Source: Psococerastis gibbosa (Eukaryota; Arthropoda; Insecta; Psocodea; Psocidae). Taken from it: a stretch of 64,000 nt of DNA. The DNA is taken from the NCBI GenBank assembly GCA_963971405.1, contig OZ020489.1, forward strand, positions 34,009,047 to 34,073,046, given 5' to 3'. The stretch's first letter is position 1. Each line of letters starts with the position of its first letter. Made by a program: the position numbers and the translations under genes. A model generated the notes under the pieces. It saw nothing but the letters and a program-made list of their open reading frames with translations, ran no database searches and was not told the DNA's origin. Positions 9,437 through 19,924 of this stretch are shown here, in pieces.

Positions 9437-9612
9437 AATCGCATGCAAACAATTTAATGAATGTATCCAATTAACCTCTTCAATCACGTCACTAAGTAAC
9501 CTAATAGGTACTTGTGTCTAGTTACGACACGCCTCCGATCACAAGATGTGTAGAGACTCGCACGAGCACAAGCATGCTACCACCTTGCCACCGGAGTAGC
9601 TTCCTTATTTAT
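9437..9612 (+). mobile_element. SINE-B copy
   Basis: AT-rich start CAAACAATTTAATGAATG, then CACTAAGTAACC, GACACGCCTCCGATC, and AGCATGCTACCACCTTGCCA. Other copies lie at 13428, 16279, 33070, 40031, 48199 (inverted) and 61150 (diverged). Read on the minus strand, TGGCAAGGTGG... is near a polymerase III box A, but box B is poor, so tRNA origin is uncertain. Confidence 0.6.
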
Positions 9613-9833
9613 ATTACACTTTCTGTTTTGTACCTATTTTTTTGTGTTTTGCGAATGTAACCATTTTTGACTGACATTGTCTAAGGTCTACATAAAAAAA
9701 TAAAAATACTAATATTATTATCTATCTTAATGGACCTCCTTCTTATATAAAATACAATGTGGCTATGCTTACACTCATTGAGGGAAAAGCCATTTATCTA
9801 CTTGTTTTTGATTGGTGGCACATTCTATTACAA
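9613..9833. other. No recognised feature
   Basis: AT-rich sequence without a recognised repeat. Confidence 0.5.
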
Positions 9834-10730
9834 CGAACCGAACCGAGTTTACTCGAACATGCTTTCCAATTTATAAATTAGTAGACATAGGCATGTGTAA
9901 TTTCATAGGAAATAATTTCCCTATGGTTAAATTTCAGATCCCTCGAGGGGGGGGGTCCACCTCAATTTATTAAAAACCCCTTAAAACTTAATTGCATATT
10001 CTGGAACGAACAGACCAATACATTGTAACTGTAGTAACAATGACACATGTTACGTAATGTTTTGGAGCGTGAATTTTCCATAATTTCACAAAAAATAATT
10101 TTTTGCACAGAAGCAGACGTTTCTTTTGGGAATGCAACCTGTCCGTTTTTGTTACCCTATTGAACACCTAAAACATACCTGAAGGTAGAAATCATCGATA
10201 GGAAGGTTCCGCAGAGAAATTATGTTTTAGTCTTAGTTTTAGTCTTAGTTTTAGTTTTTTTTCATTAAAAATTAGTTATTTTTATTTTTCCCCCCAGAAT
10301 TATACTATCAAGAGGCAAGCGACCCCCCCCCCCCCGCATTTTGTTAACATTAATAACGACTACAATATATGTGAATTTAAAAGAAATCGTTGGCGCCGTT
10401 TTTCAGAAAGAATTTTTTTAGACCTTTTTTTGGAGTTTTTTGAAAATAAAACCCCCCCAAATTGAGTTAGCCCCAAATAAAAAAAATGGTCCCGAGGTAT
10501 GATTTTTGTGAACCTACATGCCCAATTTCATCAAAATTGACAGACTAGTTTGCCCGGAAATCGACGCACAGACAGACAGAGCGACAGACAGAGCGACAGA
10601 CAGACATTTCATAAAAACCACTTTTTTGGTTCCTGGGACCTCAAAACGTGTAAATCCGTTGAAATCTCGGAATCGAAAATTTCGACCATCACAAAGCTTT
10701 CCTAATACTACACATAAATTGGAAAGCAAA
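9834..10730 (-). repeat. R850 repeat, near full length
   Basis: Inverted copy from AACCGAGTTTACTCGAACAT to AAATTGGAAAGCAAA. It carries the C12 tract at 10322, the GACAGACAGAGCGACA microsatellite at 10568-10605, and the CCTGGGACCTCAAAACGTG block. The 5' end is a hairpin in other copies (GCTTTCC...GGAAAGC). Open frames inside are by-products of the tandem CAGA repeat and are not conserved as proteins. Confidence 0.75.
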
Positions 10731-10904
10731 AAGAAGTCCATTGGTTACCGACCGAATAACGGACATTTTATCAAGCGTTCCTCGAACGCGAGGAACGCAA
10801 CCTTACCGAAAGTGCTGAGACACAAAATAATATGCAACTTCACTGTTCTTCAACTCGAAACCCCGTTAAGTACCGCCCTACTGCATATTTTTACATACTG
10901 CTTA

Positions 10905-11066
10905 GGGGGGTATTCCATATACGTACAACGTCAACGAAAAATTGAAAAATGACGTTTTAGCAGACATTAAAGACATACTAAAAATTCTGCTACCACGTCA
11001 ATTTACGTCATTTTGACGTCATTTTTCAATTTTTCGTTGACGTTGTACGTATGTGGAATGGGCACC
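10905..11066. mobile_element. FB1 fold-back element, copy P1
   Basis: 162 bp, flanked by TTA on both sides (10902-10904, 11067-11069). Ends GGGGGGTATTCCA and TGGAATGGGCACC. The arms TACGTACAACGTCAACG and AAAAATTGAAAAATGACG are perfectly mirrored. The centre contains TTAGCAGACATTAA and TCTGCTACCACGTCA, shared with P3. A 3-bp TTA duplication suggests PIF/Harbinger. Confidence 0.75.
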
Positions 11067-11399
11067 TTACGAGCAAGATGCTTTGGATAATTTTAAACAT
11101 AAAATGGCGACTATTGAAATCATGCTTTAAGGGTGTTCCTCGAGTCTTATGCCGCGTGAATTCAAATGGCGGAAACGATAAACACAAATGCTCTCAGTGC
11201 TGTGAATCAACAGGGATATTGCCTTTGGCTCATTCGCATTCAGCGTGTGTAGCCGTAAAATGGGCCAGATTTTACCCCTTTCATCAGCAGTTCTCTTCAA
11301 ATCTATAGTTCTTAAAGCTTTACTAATAATAACCATGAGACCATAATTTTTTTATTTTTTTCTAAAATCTATTTTATATTTCTACCAGTACAGTTTCCA
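11067..11399. other. No recognised feature
   Basis: Two overlapping short open frames on opposite strands, neither with recognisable domains. Confidence 0.5.
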
Positions 11400-11730
11400 T
11401 ACCAGCAGCCCGATCATGGCGATTTGGGATTATTATACCGGGGTTTATTTTTTAATAACATAGTAAGGTGTCACGTGACGGTGTTAAAATAATTATTAGA
11501 ATACAAGAGAATGGGGGTTCAGACCCCCCTGAAATGAAATGGCTTGATACTTAGATAGAATCGCATTTTTTGATGAAAAATAAAAACTACTATGTAATAT
11601 CCAATTAAATTTCTGACCCCCCCCCCCCTCGAAAAAAAATCCTGGCTTGAAGGGAATGGTTGCATTGTTTAATAATTGAAGAAAGTACTTATAAACATTA
11701 AAATGTGCAGGTAGAATTTTGAAATGCTGC
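11400..11730 (+). repeat. Dispersed repeat interrupted by a MITE
   Basis: AGGTGTCACGTGACGGTGTTAAAAT and the flanking sequence also occur at 42605-42790 without the insertion. Here the shared sequence is split by the 137-bp element at 11515-11651. The start (CAGCCCGATCATGGCGATT) resembles the end of the units at 14.0-14.6 kb. Confidence 0.65.
11515..11651. mobile_element. GC-hAT MITE, 137 bp, with internal empty-site control
   Basis: Shares GAAATGAAATGGCTTGATAC, TAGATAGAATCG and AAAAATAAAAAC with the copies at 58434 and 62249. Flanks GAGAATGG/GGGAATGG (7 of 8). The uninterrupted sequence AGAATGGTTGCATTG is present at 42718-42732, showing insertion directly. Complementary ends are shortened compared with the other copies. 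Confidence 0.75.
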
Positions 11731-12074
11731 AGCAGCCCGTACACCTGTACAGAAAGTAATGAAATAACAAACTACATATGATTGAAAGCGCGGTTATTTC
11801 CTGCTATGTTCATCCATTGCAAACGCATAGAATAAACAATCAAATATGTTATTTGGCAGAAACTAGGATGGCTATGCTGTTCCGCAAGAAATGTACATAG
11901 AAGTAAACATGTAACCTATAGTTTACATACAGTTAAACTATCTTTATCTTTAATTCCAACAATAAGACAATTACAGTTTGTGACTATAATTCTGAAAGTT
12001 CCTGAAATGATGCCCTGTTGAAATCTTCTAAAATCAGCGAGACAACGCTCATCAATATGTATATATATATTTTT
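11731..12074. other. No recognised feature
   Basis: AT-rich; ends in a TA microsatellite (12055-12070). Confidence 0.5.
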
Positions 12075-12742
12075 GCTTTCCAATTTATACGTAGTATAAG
12101 GAAAGCTTTGTGACGGTCGAAATTTTCGATTCCGAGATTTCAACGGATTTACACGTTTTAAGGTCCCAGGAACCAAAAAAAGTGGTTTTTACGAAATGTC
12201 TGTCTGTCTGTCTGTCTGTCTGTTCGTCGATTTTCGGGCAAACTACTCGGTCGATTTTGATGATGTTCGGCATGTAGGTTCACAAAAATCATACCTCGGG
12301 ACCAATTTTTTTTATTTTGGGCTAACTCAATTTGGGGGGTTTTTATTTTCAAAAAACTTCCAAAAAACGTCTAAAAAAATTATTTCCCCAAAACGGCTCC
12401 AATGATTTCTTTTAAATTCACATATATTGTAGTTGTAGTTGTAGTAAAACAGTATTTGGTTTTGTACAAAAAAAGTTTTTTTTTAAAAATGATAGAAAAT
12501 TCACGCTCAAATGCATTGCGTGCCCTGCCAGTATTGCTGTGTGGTAATGTGATGGTCTGACCTATCTAGAATTTATCTCACCCACCAGTGACGAGTGACG
12601 TCAGGTGGACAACCCCCCCCCCCCCCCGAGATATCGTAAATTTAACCATAGGAAAATTATTTACCATGAAATTACTCATTTTCTCTATCTACTAATTTTG
12701 ATAAATTGGAAAGCATGTTCGAGTAAACTCGGACCGGTTCTT
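12075..12742 (+). repeat. R850 repeat, ~670 bp copy
   Basis: Starts with the hairpin GCTTTCCAATTTATACGTAG...GGAAAGC, then the TTTCGATTCCGAGATTTCAA block, (TGTC)n at 12196-12222, CGGGCAAACTACTCGG, a G6 tract, a C15 tract at 12613, and the end GAGTAAACTCGGACCGGTTC. An internal deletion explains the shorter length. Confidence 0.8.
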
Positions 12743-13427
12743 TAATTAATGTAAGTAAGCAGTGCAGTTTCAGTACATCAATATAAGTAATTTTACCTAC
12801 TGTCTGATTAGCGATTGAAAGTCATGAAATACTGTATTTCTTCCATTCCAAAACAGGGGGAATAATATATTATTATTAAATTTTGCCATAAACAATAAAA
12901 CATAAACATTTAATTGTTAATTAATGAGGTCCTTACTTTGGAATAAACACTCTGACCCGTGTCTGCTGGCCAAACGGTGGCTCAATATTACGATTGAATT
13001 CTCCCTACGAAAACTAGTGGCCTCTATTCAGCCTTTGACATGTGCCTTAAGTGTAAAAGGACACGACAACAGCGGCGATTTTAATTGGTCTAGCAGTGGG
13101 GGGGGGGGTAGGGGAGTGTAACTACGACATCAATCTTGCAAGTTGAGGGCAGGAGCTTCACCTCACCTGATCGATCCACCATGTCGCCCAGGCTGTGGCA
13201 AAGAAATTTCCCTAGTCCAGAATTACTTTTCCAACGACAATAGGTGTTGTATAAAGCGGCAGTATTACAATGCCCAGTTGGCTATCCGTCTACTTTGTCG
13301 TCCGAGGTGTCAGAAAAAACGCCTCCCTTGTTCAGAATCACTTGTCCAACCTTCAAGGCAACAATAGGTCTTGACTGTGTTAAAATAAAAAGAACGGGTG
13401 CGAGTGAACACGTTTTTTGTGTGTAAT
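12743..13427. other. Stretch with degenerate Cys-containing repeat units
   Basis: Units at 13166-13275 and 13287-13378, and a third at 13683-13795, share the pattern CAGGxTGTG, AGAATTAC, TCCAAC, ACAATAGGTNTTG. In one frame the first reads CRPGCGKEIS...NYFSNDNR. This may be a decayed tandem cysteine-rich coding repeat; no family was recognised and stops or frameshifts are present. Confidence 0.3.
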
Positions 13428-13497
13428 GGTTAATCGCATACAAACAATTAAATGAATGTATCCGATTGACCTCTTCAGTCGCGTCACTAACTTAAGG
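13428..13497 (+). mobile_element. SINE-B fragment
   Basis: Only the first ~70 bp of SINE-B: CAAACAATTAAATGAATG to GTCGCGTCACTAA. Confidence 0.6.
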
Positions 13498-14045
13498 GCA
13501 AATTGGCAGCCCGGAATGTAAAAAGTAAAAAAAAATTAATTTGTGTTTGTGGGGGGCCTTTTTTGTGTGGGGGCCCATGGGTCCCGGACCCCGATGACGC
13601 CGGGCCGCATTGTACATTAAGTTATATAGAAAACGGTGTATGCGGCCAGTCTTCTGATCAAATACTGCGTCATATTAAAAGGTATTGACCCACTGTATTG
13701 TCCAGGGTGTTGGAAGAGATCTTCCAATTCCAAAATTACATTTTCCGACATTCTACTATATACAACAATAGGTATTGTGTTATTATAAGGTACCGACACA
13801 GAAACAGGCTTCTATGGGATAAATGGGATTAAAAGGGTGAGAGGGTTTTCCCTTTATTGCTTATTATATTTCTTTGGCCTGCTTACTGCGCGTCGTTCAG
13901 TTGCTGACGGAAAGAAACAAACATCGACTTGCTCATTGGGAAAAAGCTAGCCCAAATAAATATTCTGTTTTGCATCTGCAAGATTTCATACTATCGGGGG
14001 CTTAGGATGTGTTTATTGGTGGTGACTTTTTCGTGAATTGTCTCT
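13498..14045. other. Unannotated, contains third Cys-type unit
   Basis: G-rich stretch at 13545-13590 and the degenerate unit at 13683-13795. Nothing else was identified. Confidence 0.4.
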
Positions 14046-14633
14046 ACACTAATCAGCAGCCTGCAGCCTGATCGGGGCGATTATGATACCGGTATTTATT
14101 TAATCCCCTGCAGCCTGATCGAGGCGATTTTAATACCGGTATTTATTTAATCCCCTGGTAGTAAAAATGTATATAAGATAATTTTGTAAAGGAACGTGCT
14201 ATTCAACATTTGTTTGTTTATAGTTATAATCCTAGGGTATTTATTTAACCCCGGTATTATAATCGCCTCGATCAGGCTGCTGGTAAACAAGATAATTTAA
14301 TAATGGAAAGTGCTATTCAAAATTGGTTTGTTTACAGTTATAATCCTAGGGTATTTATTTAACCCTGGGATTATAATGGCCTGATCGAGGCCATTATAAT
14401 ACCGGTATTTATTTAATCCCCTGGTATTAAAAATGTAAACAAGATAATTTTATAATGGAAAGTGCTATTCAAAATTTGTTTGTTTACAGTTATAATCCTA
14501 GGGTATTTATTTAATCCCCTGGTAAACAAGATAATTTTATAATGGAAAGTGCTATTGAAAATTTGTTTGTTTACAGTTATAATCCTAGGGTATTTATTTA
14601 ACCCCGGTATTATAATCGCTTCGATCAGGCTGT
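14046..14633. repeat. Short tandem/inverted array, four units
   Basis: The sequence TTATAATCCTAGGGTATTT recurs at 14224, 14338, 14490 and 14577 (spacings 114, 152 and 87). Each is preceded by GATAATTT(T)ATAATGGAAAGTG-type sequence. CAGCCTGATCGAGGCGATTA and its complement flank several units, suggesting a MITE with those ends expanded in tandem. Open frames here are repeat by-products. Confidence 0.7.
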
Positions 14634-15076
14634 TTCTGGGCGGATTCTTTATAGCATCCTTTAAAGTACTCTATACTAGTTCAGTTTACCATATGGAGTC
14701 CTGTTTCACCAATAAAGTTCACTATAATTCGTCGAATCAACTTCCCTTTAACACTTAACGGTCACTGAAACCGTGAGCAAAGTCTGTGTATTTATTTTGA
14801 AGTTTAAAACTAATGACCAAATATGCTGAGAATCCCGTGCAATATCGACAAAAATTAAGAAGCAATAGTTTTGAGTAGCCTAAGCAGAATGCCATAGACT
14901 ATGGCACTATAGCTAACCATAAAACATTGATTGATCTCGATATAAGTTGTAGGGCACGCTGGGACTTTATGGGACAGTTAGTGGAATCAAACATTGGTTT
15001 TAGTGAAGAATATCGGCGATTGGCTACATAAAGTGAACAAAACATTATAAAGAAAATATTTGAATCCGCGCCCTTA
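14634..15076. other. No recognised feature
   Basis: Unique-looking AT-rich DNA. Confidence 0.5.
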
Positions 15077-15563
15077 GGCGGCTATTCCATCTGTCAATAA
15101 TCCGTCATTTGTGCATCAATAATTGATGAGATGTTTATTTTAAGGAGACTATTATGTAGATCAACGGCGTAAAGTTTGGGGGGGGGGGGGGGCACGGTCC
15201 AACTTGCCCCCCCCCCCAGCCTCGAGCAATGCAAGACGTGGTTCATACTTCATGGTCCCCTTTGCAGCAATATGAATGTAAGCATTCGTTTTTTAGCTTT
15301 GTAAAATCTACAAATATACTTTACAACTTACAACTTTACAATTATTAAAATGCGTAAAACTATTTTGCTCTTATATTTTCAATTTTTCCTTATCCTGTCT
15401 GATGACGTCATAAGATCTAATTAGTTTTGCCCCCGCCATCATTCTAAAACTGTACGCCTCTGATGTAGATACTTAACTTATCTATAATAAATTAAGTTAC
15501 AATATGGTAGAGACTTATTATTGATGCACAAATGGCGGATTATTGACAGATGGAATAGCCACC
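15077..15563. mobile_element. FB1 fold-back element, copy P2, split by a hAT MITE
   Basis: Flanked by TTA (15074-15076, 15564-15566). Ends GGCGGCTATTCCA and TGGAATAGCCACC. The arms TCTGTCAATAATCCG and CATTTGTGCATCAATAAT are mirrored. The core GGAGACTATTATGTAGAT/ACTTAACTTATCTAT is interrupted by the element at 15162-15462. Removing that insert leaves ~178 bp. Confidence 0.8.
15162..15462 (-). mobile_element. GC-hAT MITE, 301 bp, inside FB1
   Basis: Perfect 8-bp duplication atgtagat (15154-15161, 15463-15470). G15 run inside the left end, C11 at 15207. It is the inverted homologue of 57403-57717: both carry GACGTCATNAGA, TAAGGAAAAATTG and CTTGCATTGCTCGAGGCTG on the appropriate strand. Confidence 0.85.
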
Positions 15564-16278
15564 TTAGGTAGGTAATAGTTATAAATTTTCAAATAAAGAC
15601 GTATTTAGCAATATTAATTCATTATTATGGTGTCTTGATACTCAAAGGCATCGATTTTGAAGTATTTTGTAAACAGACAATGGCCGCATCAATTTAATGA
15701 AATTAATTTGTACCGGCCGAAGAAGAAGAATATCATGTCGATGGATTACTCGAGGATATTTCCTTTCTTGAAATTTGTACTTTAATGTCAAATTTAAGTC
15801 AATAACTATTTTAATTATCCGTAAGTTAATAAGTTAAATAAAATTCAGGGCATATGTTGCCCATCGATGAATGTGGGGGTGGAATTTGTTGGGGGGGAGT
15901 ATGATAGGAATGTTGGATAGCAAGCCTCCTCGCAGCTTGATGAACTCGTTAGTGGGAGATGAAAGGATGGCTTCCCTTTGAAACTTTGCGGTATATCAGA
16001 ATGTTTCATTTGCATTAAGCTCAAAAACTGCAAAAAACCGAACAATCCGCCTTTCTTCTTTTTTGTATAGAGGATTAATATTACCGCAAACATTTTTATT
16101 GAAAAATCGTAACTTTTTCGAACACATCCACTTGAAGGGGACTGGAGATTGGGGTAGCATGAGAAGAATGCTCTATGGGTGTGTTCTAAGTCAGTACGAT
16201 TAAGTGTGCCCCGGACTATTAGGGAAAGGAGGGTATGGAAAATTTAAATGGAACATTTCTTTTCTTTCATTTATTTAA
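15564..16278. other. No recognised feature
   Basis: A minus-strand 82-codon open frame (15845-16093) shows no motif. The rest is AT-rich. Confidence 0.5.
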
Positions 16279-16462
16279 AAGGCTAATTACAAACAATTTA
16301 AGGAATGTATCAGATTAACCTCTTCAATCGCCTCACTAAGTAAGATATAGATACTTGTGTCGAGTTGTGACACGTCTCCGATCGCAAGACTCGCACAAGC
16401 CCAAGCACCCTACCACCTTGCCCCCGAACTCGCTTGAAGTTGCTTCCGACTTAAGGGCATTG
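16279..16462 (+). mobile_element. SINE-B copy
   Basis: AAACAATTTAAGGAATGTAT, CCTCTTCAATCGC, GACACGTCTCCGATCGCAAG, then CACCCTACCACCTTGCCC. Confidence 0.6.
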
Positions 16463-16974
16463 TTATTGTAGCCTACATTACTGGTTACTTTGGCCTGAAT
16501 CGCAGCAGAGGTGTCAACCGGATGATATACAGCATACTGTATAATTATTGTATTATAAAGCAATTACGCCACAGTCAACACCTCCTACCTTAATAAAAAA
16601 AAATTGGCCTTCACCGCCCTACATTATCGCAATTACAGCTTTAATTGGTGATTAGACTTCCCAAACAATTCAACGAACCGGATTGGCTTCGTTATTTAAG
16701 GTTAAAAGGTTATAGGACTGTACTAGGCTTCCGCTCTGTTTGTCCATATGACATACACTGTATGTTGTGTGTAGTGGAAGCATGTAGCTTATTTACTTTT
16801 CCGTCGCCTTTTTCCTCAAGGAGTGTCGACGGTGCGGCACTGGCTGTTGAGAGCGTCTTCTCTGTTTAGGGCGAGAGTCCTCAAGCGTGTTAAATTTTTA
16901 TGGGAAATCCCATCTTCATTCTTTAATGTTCCATGTTCTATGTTTTGAATACGTTCTAATGCCAGCGGCATCCC
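16463..16974. other. No recognised feature
   Basis: An open frame at 16645-16869 (74 codons, plus) has no known domain. No splice signals stand out. Confidence 0.45.
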
Positions 16975-17330
16975 CATGTTGAATCCATTAGAGGAGAGTA
17001 TGTTTCAAACTGCGGCAAACTTGGTAGTGTGCACAGCGTTGGCAGGGGAAGTGGGAACATGGTGGGGCATGATAACGCGCTGAGACTATACCAGTCAGTC
17101 TACGTGTGTGTCGAGTCCTGGTCTCCTTCGATTTAATCGTGTGACTTTACTATGTTCCCCAAGTGATTCGGAATCCACTATAAACAGGAGGTCCACCCTG
17201 TCGGTCAACTCCCCTTCCCCCCAAGGTGAAAGAGTCTGCCCTTAGGGGGCCTCAAGTTAATAAACAAACTCACTCCCCCCGCCAGGCTGACTGCAGAAAT
17301 GCTGAAAGCAGTCGTTAGAAACAAGAACAA
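16975..17330 (+). repeat. Inverted long-distance duplicate of 50445-50790
   Basis: Shared blocks in reverse order on the other strand: GCGTTGGCAGGGGAA, GGTGGGGCATGATAACGCGC, GGAGGTCCACCCTGTCGGTC and GCAGAAATNCTGAAAGC. No ORF or terminal structure identifies the family. Confidence 0.65.
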
Positions 17331-17560
17331 CAACAACGAATAGGATCTAATAAGGAGGGAACCCGACTCCATCATTGCATTGTTTTCTATTATTGTACGT
17401 TCCAGCTATTGAATATGCAGAGACATTTGAAATTTTACAATAAATTATATAATCACGATGCATATTGTATTGTACATTTGAGCTACCTTGTCGTTTTAAG
17501 TGATTTTGGCGGGTCCGAGTTGGAGCCTAGAGGGTGGGTCTGCGTAGGAGCGGATATTCG
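17331..17560. other. No recognised feature
   Basis: Nothing identified. Confidence 0.5.
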
Positions 17561-17933
17561 GTTGGCAGGAGGCACATTACGTGCGATCAATCATACATCA
17601 CACAGGCGGGTCTCGGATTCGCCGCCATAATCCGAAACCTCATATACAGAGTGTGCTCCCACGTATAGGATGTCCCCATTGCAATAAACCATTGTCACGT
17701 ATTCTACAGTAAATTGGATGTTTAGTAGTCATATTACGTGATGTTTATCATACATGTGGGCCTCGAATTCGCCGCCATAGTCCTCATAGAAACCTCATTA
17801 ACAGAGTGCGCTCCCACTTATAGGATGTGTCCACTGCAGTAAAAGTTTGTCACATATTCTACAGTAAATTGGCTGTTTAGTGCGGCTAATCATATATGCG
17901 GGTCTCGCCGCCATTATCCGAAAATTCATATAC
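17561..17933 (+). repeat. Satellite-like tandem units of ~150-165 bp
   Basis: AATTCGCCGCCATA, CAGAGTGTGCTCCCAC, TATAGGATGT, CTACAGTAAATTGG and TCATACAT recur about two and a half times. The last unit is broken off by a SINE-A insertion. One more unit lies at 18756-18930. Confidence 0.7.
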
Positions 17934-18099
17934 CCGAAAGGTTGTTGGTTCGAGTCTTACGCTTCCTACATTTTCTGGCCATGTTTCGGAGGGAATGTAA
18001 AGCAGGCGGTCCCGGGTCATCCTAGTTGAGTGTAAGAGAGGGCTTTATAGCCCTAACTCCGCTAGGTTGGCTTATTAATAGAACAAAAAGTCCTTATTG
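17934..18099 (+). mobile_element. SINE-A copy, 5' truncated
   Basis: Begins CCCGAAAGGTTGTTGGTTCG (box B present, box A absent) and runs to TAGAACAAAAAGTCCTTATT. Confidence 0.75.
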
Positions 18100-18755
18100 A
18101 AGTGGAACTTCTTTATCGACGCAGGGAGAAAAATTAGTGGTTACGCGCCATCTTTTTACGCGCCATCTTGTTTTTCTCTTACGTTCCATCCTAATTTCTG
18201 TACTCATGGATGACGCTCATCATGTCTTCGTCAATTCTTCCTCTTTCAGGCCATGCTATATTTGTGGAGATCAAGCAAGGGGTTTGGCTTTGGGGGTGTG
18301 AATTGTCAAGGGGTGCGCACGATTTTCAACAAAAAAATAGGCCTCTTTCGGCCGCGTTATTATCTATTTAATAAATTCAAACTACTTAAGGGCTTTTCCA
18401 AATTTCTTTCTCTTTCCAGCCATATATTATGTAAGTGAAATTTGGTAATTTAGGCGTTGTCACGTTAAACTATCGTCTGTAAACCGACTTACAGAGAACC
18501 AATATAATTAATGAAATGCTATAATAATCTTAACAACAATAAGGTAAAATAATTGAATTATTTGTGTACATGTACATGTACATTTATAATTAATTTGCTT
18601 AAAATTTATTTAATTTAGCTTTAGTTAACCAATTTCTGTTAAGTTGTGAATATATTGTATAGTAGTAGATCATTTCTCGAAAAAAAGATTTCGATGGGAA
18701 GTTTCACTTCTTACGTGTTTACACCTATATACGCACGCTATTTTTTTTTTTTTTA
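18100..18755. other. No recognised feature
   Basis: Contains a short duplicated ACGCGCCATCTT (18146, 18159), a GTACAT microsatellite at 18566-18582, and AT-rich DNA. Confidence 0.5.
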
Positions 18756-18930
18756 TATACAGAGTGTGCTCCCACATTAAGGACACCCCCATTGTAATAA
18801 AACAATGTCTTGCATTCCTCGGTAAATCGTCTGTAAACACATAGCGTGTGACCGATCATACATCACACAGGGTCTCGAATACGCCGCCATAACCCGAAAC
18901 CTCATATGTACAGAGTGTGCTCCCAGATAC
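18756..18930 (+). repeat. Satellite-like unit, single copy
   Basis: CAGAGTGTGCTCCCACATT, CATACATCACACAGGGTCTC and CGCCGCCATAACCCGAAAC match the array at 17561-17933. Confidence 0.65.
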
Positions 18931-19595
18931 TGATACATTTCATTCCTATTAGCTTGAAATTTGAATATTGTAGATCGAAGAACAATTATATTATAAATAA
19001 CATACTAGAGTGGAACAAGATATGATTGGATTTGACGAGCATACCGGAGCGTGTGTGAGGTGGTTATGTACGCAGCTAAAAATGCGCAGTTTTCAAGAGG
19101 CATAAACCTGCACAGGTATACCGTTACGTGTATGCCAGGCCAAGTATCGATCCCGAGTAAAATTGAGTTTTATCTTCCGATTTGATTCTCGAGTCGAATC
19201 CATCCTTTCAATTCTGTACTCGATTCTGAAATGGAGTAATTAGCCGGAATCGGACGTCGCTACTTGGAACAATACAGCATAACCTGTAGCTTAACCAAAT
19301 TTGCCCAGATAGCAATTACAGCTAAGCTAATTATTGCTTAGACGCTTGTCAGCTGACTGTTTGACACATTAATTACGCGACCCCAACGACGATAAGGTGA
19401 TCAAAGGATATTAACATCTCTTAAACATGCAATAATTAGTGAATTAGACCGAATAAGATCCGTTGATTTGCCTCCGATAATCTCTGGGTTGAGGATATGG
19501 AACTTAGATAATTATGTGGGTACACTCTAAAATCTGACACTTAATTTTTTATTAATTTACTACGAAAGTCAGGACTCTGACTTAAAGTCAATAGA
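18931..19595. other. No recognised feature
   Basis: Apparently unique sequence with no long open frame. Confidence 0.5.
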
Positions 19596-19924
19596 CCCAT
19601 ATTCCTTGTGTTCGTAGAAAAGGGAAAATAGGAAAATAGAGAAATAGCTCAGTGTGAGGATACCTCCGAACCATAGAAGTAGAAAAACCATTTTTTTTAA
19701 ATTAATTTCTGTCGCTGAGCACATTTATTAAATAAAACTAAAAAGCAAAATAACAACAAATATGACCGTTTTCGATTCCCCAAGTGCAGTTTACCTAACG
19801 TAGTAGTTGGGTAAAATGGGAATATTTGGAAATACGTTTCCTAGTGGCATTATTTTTCTACGTTGAAAAACTGGAGTTCTATTTTTATATTTTCCCTTAA
19901 TTGCCACAATTCCCTTAGGGTAAA

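Noticed and set aside
12085-12405. Overlapping open frames with TDRQTDRQTDR-type peptides, also seen at 10518 and 61350
   Set aside because: They come from the TGTC/GACA microsatellite within R850; frame and length differ between copies, so no protein is conserved.
14046-14633. Regular repeats considered as a CRISPR array
   Set aside because: Unit spacing is irregular, repeats are imperfect and partly inverted, and the setting is eukaryotic TE-rich DNA.
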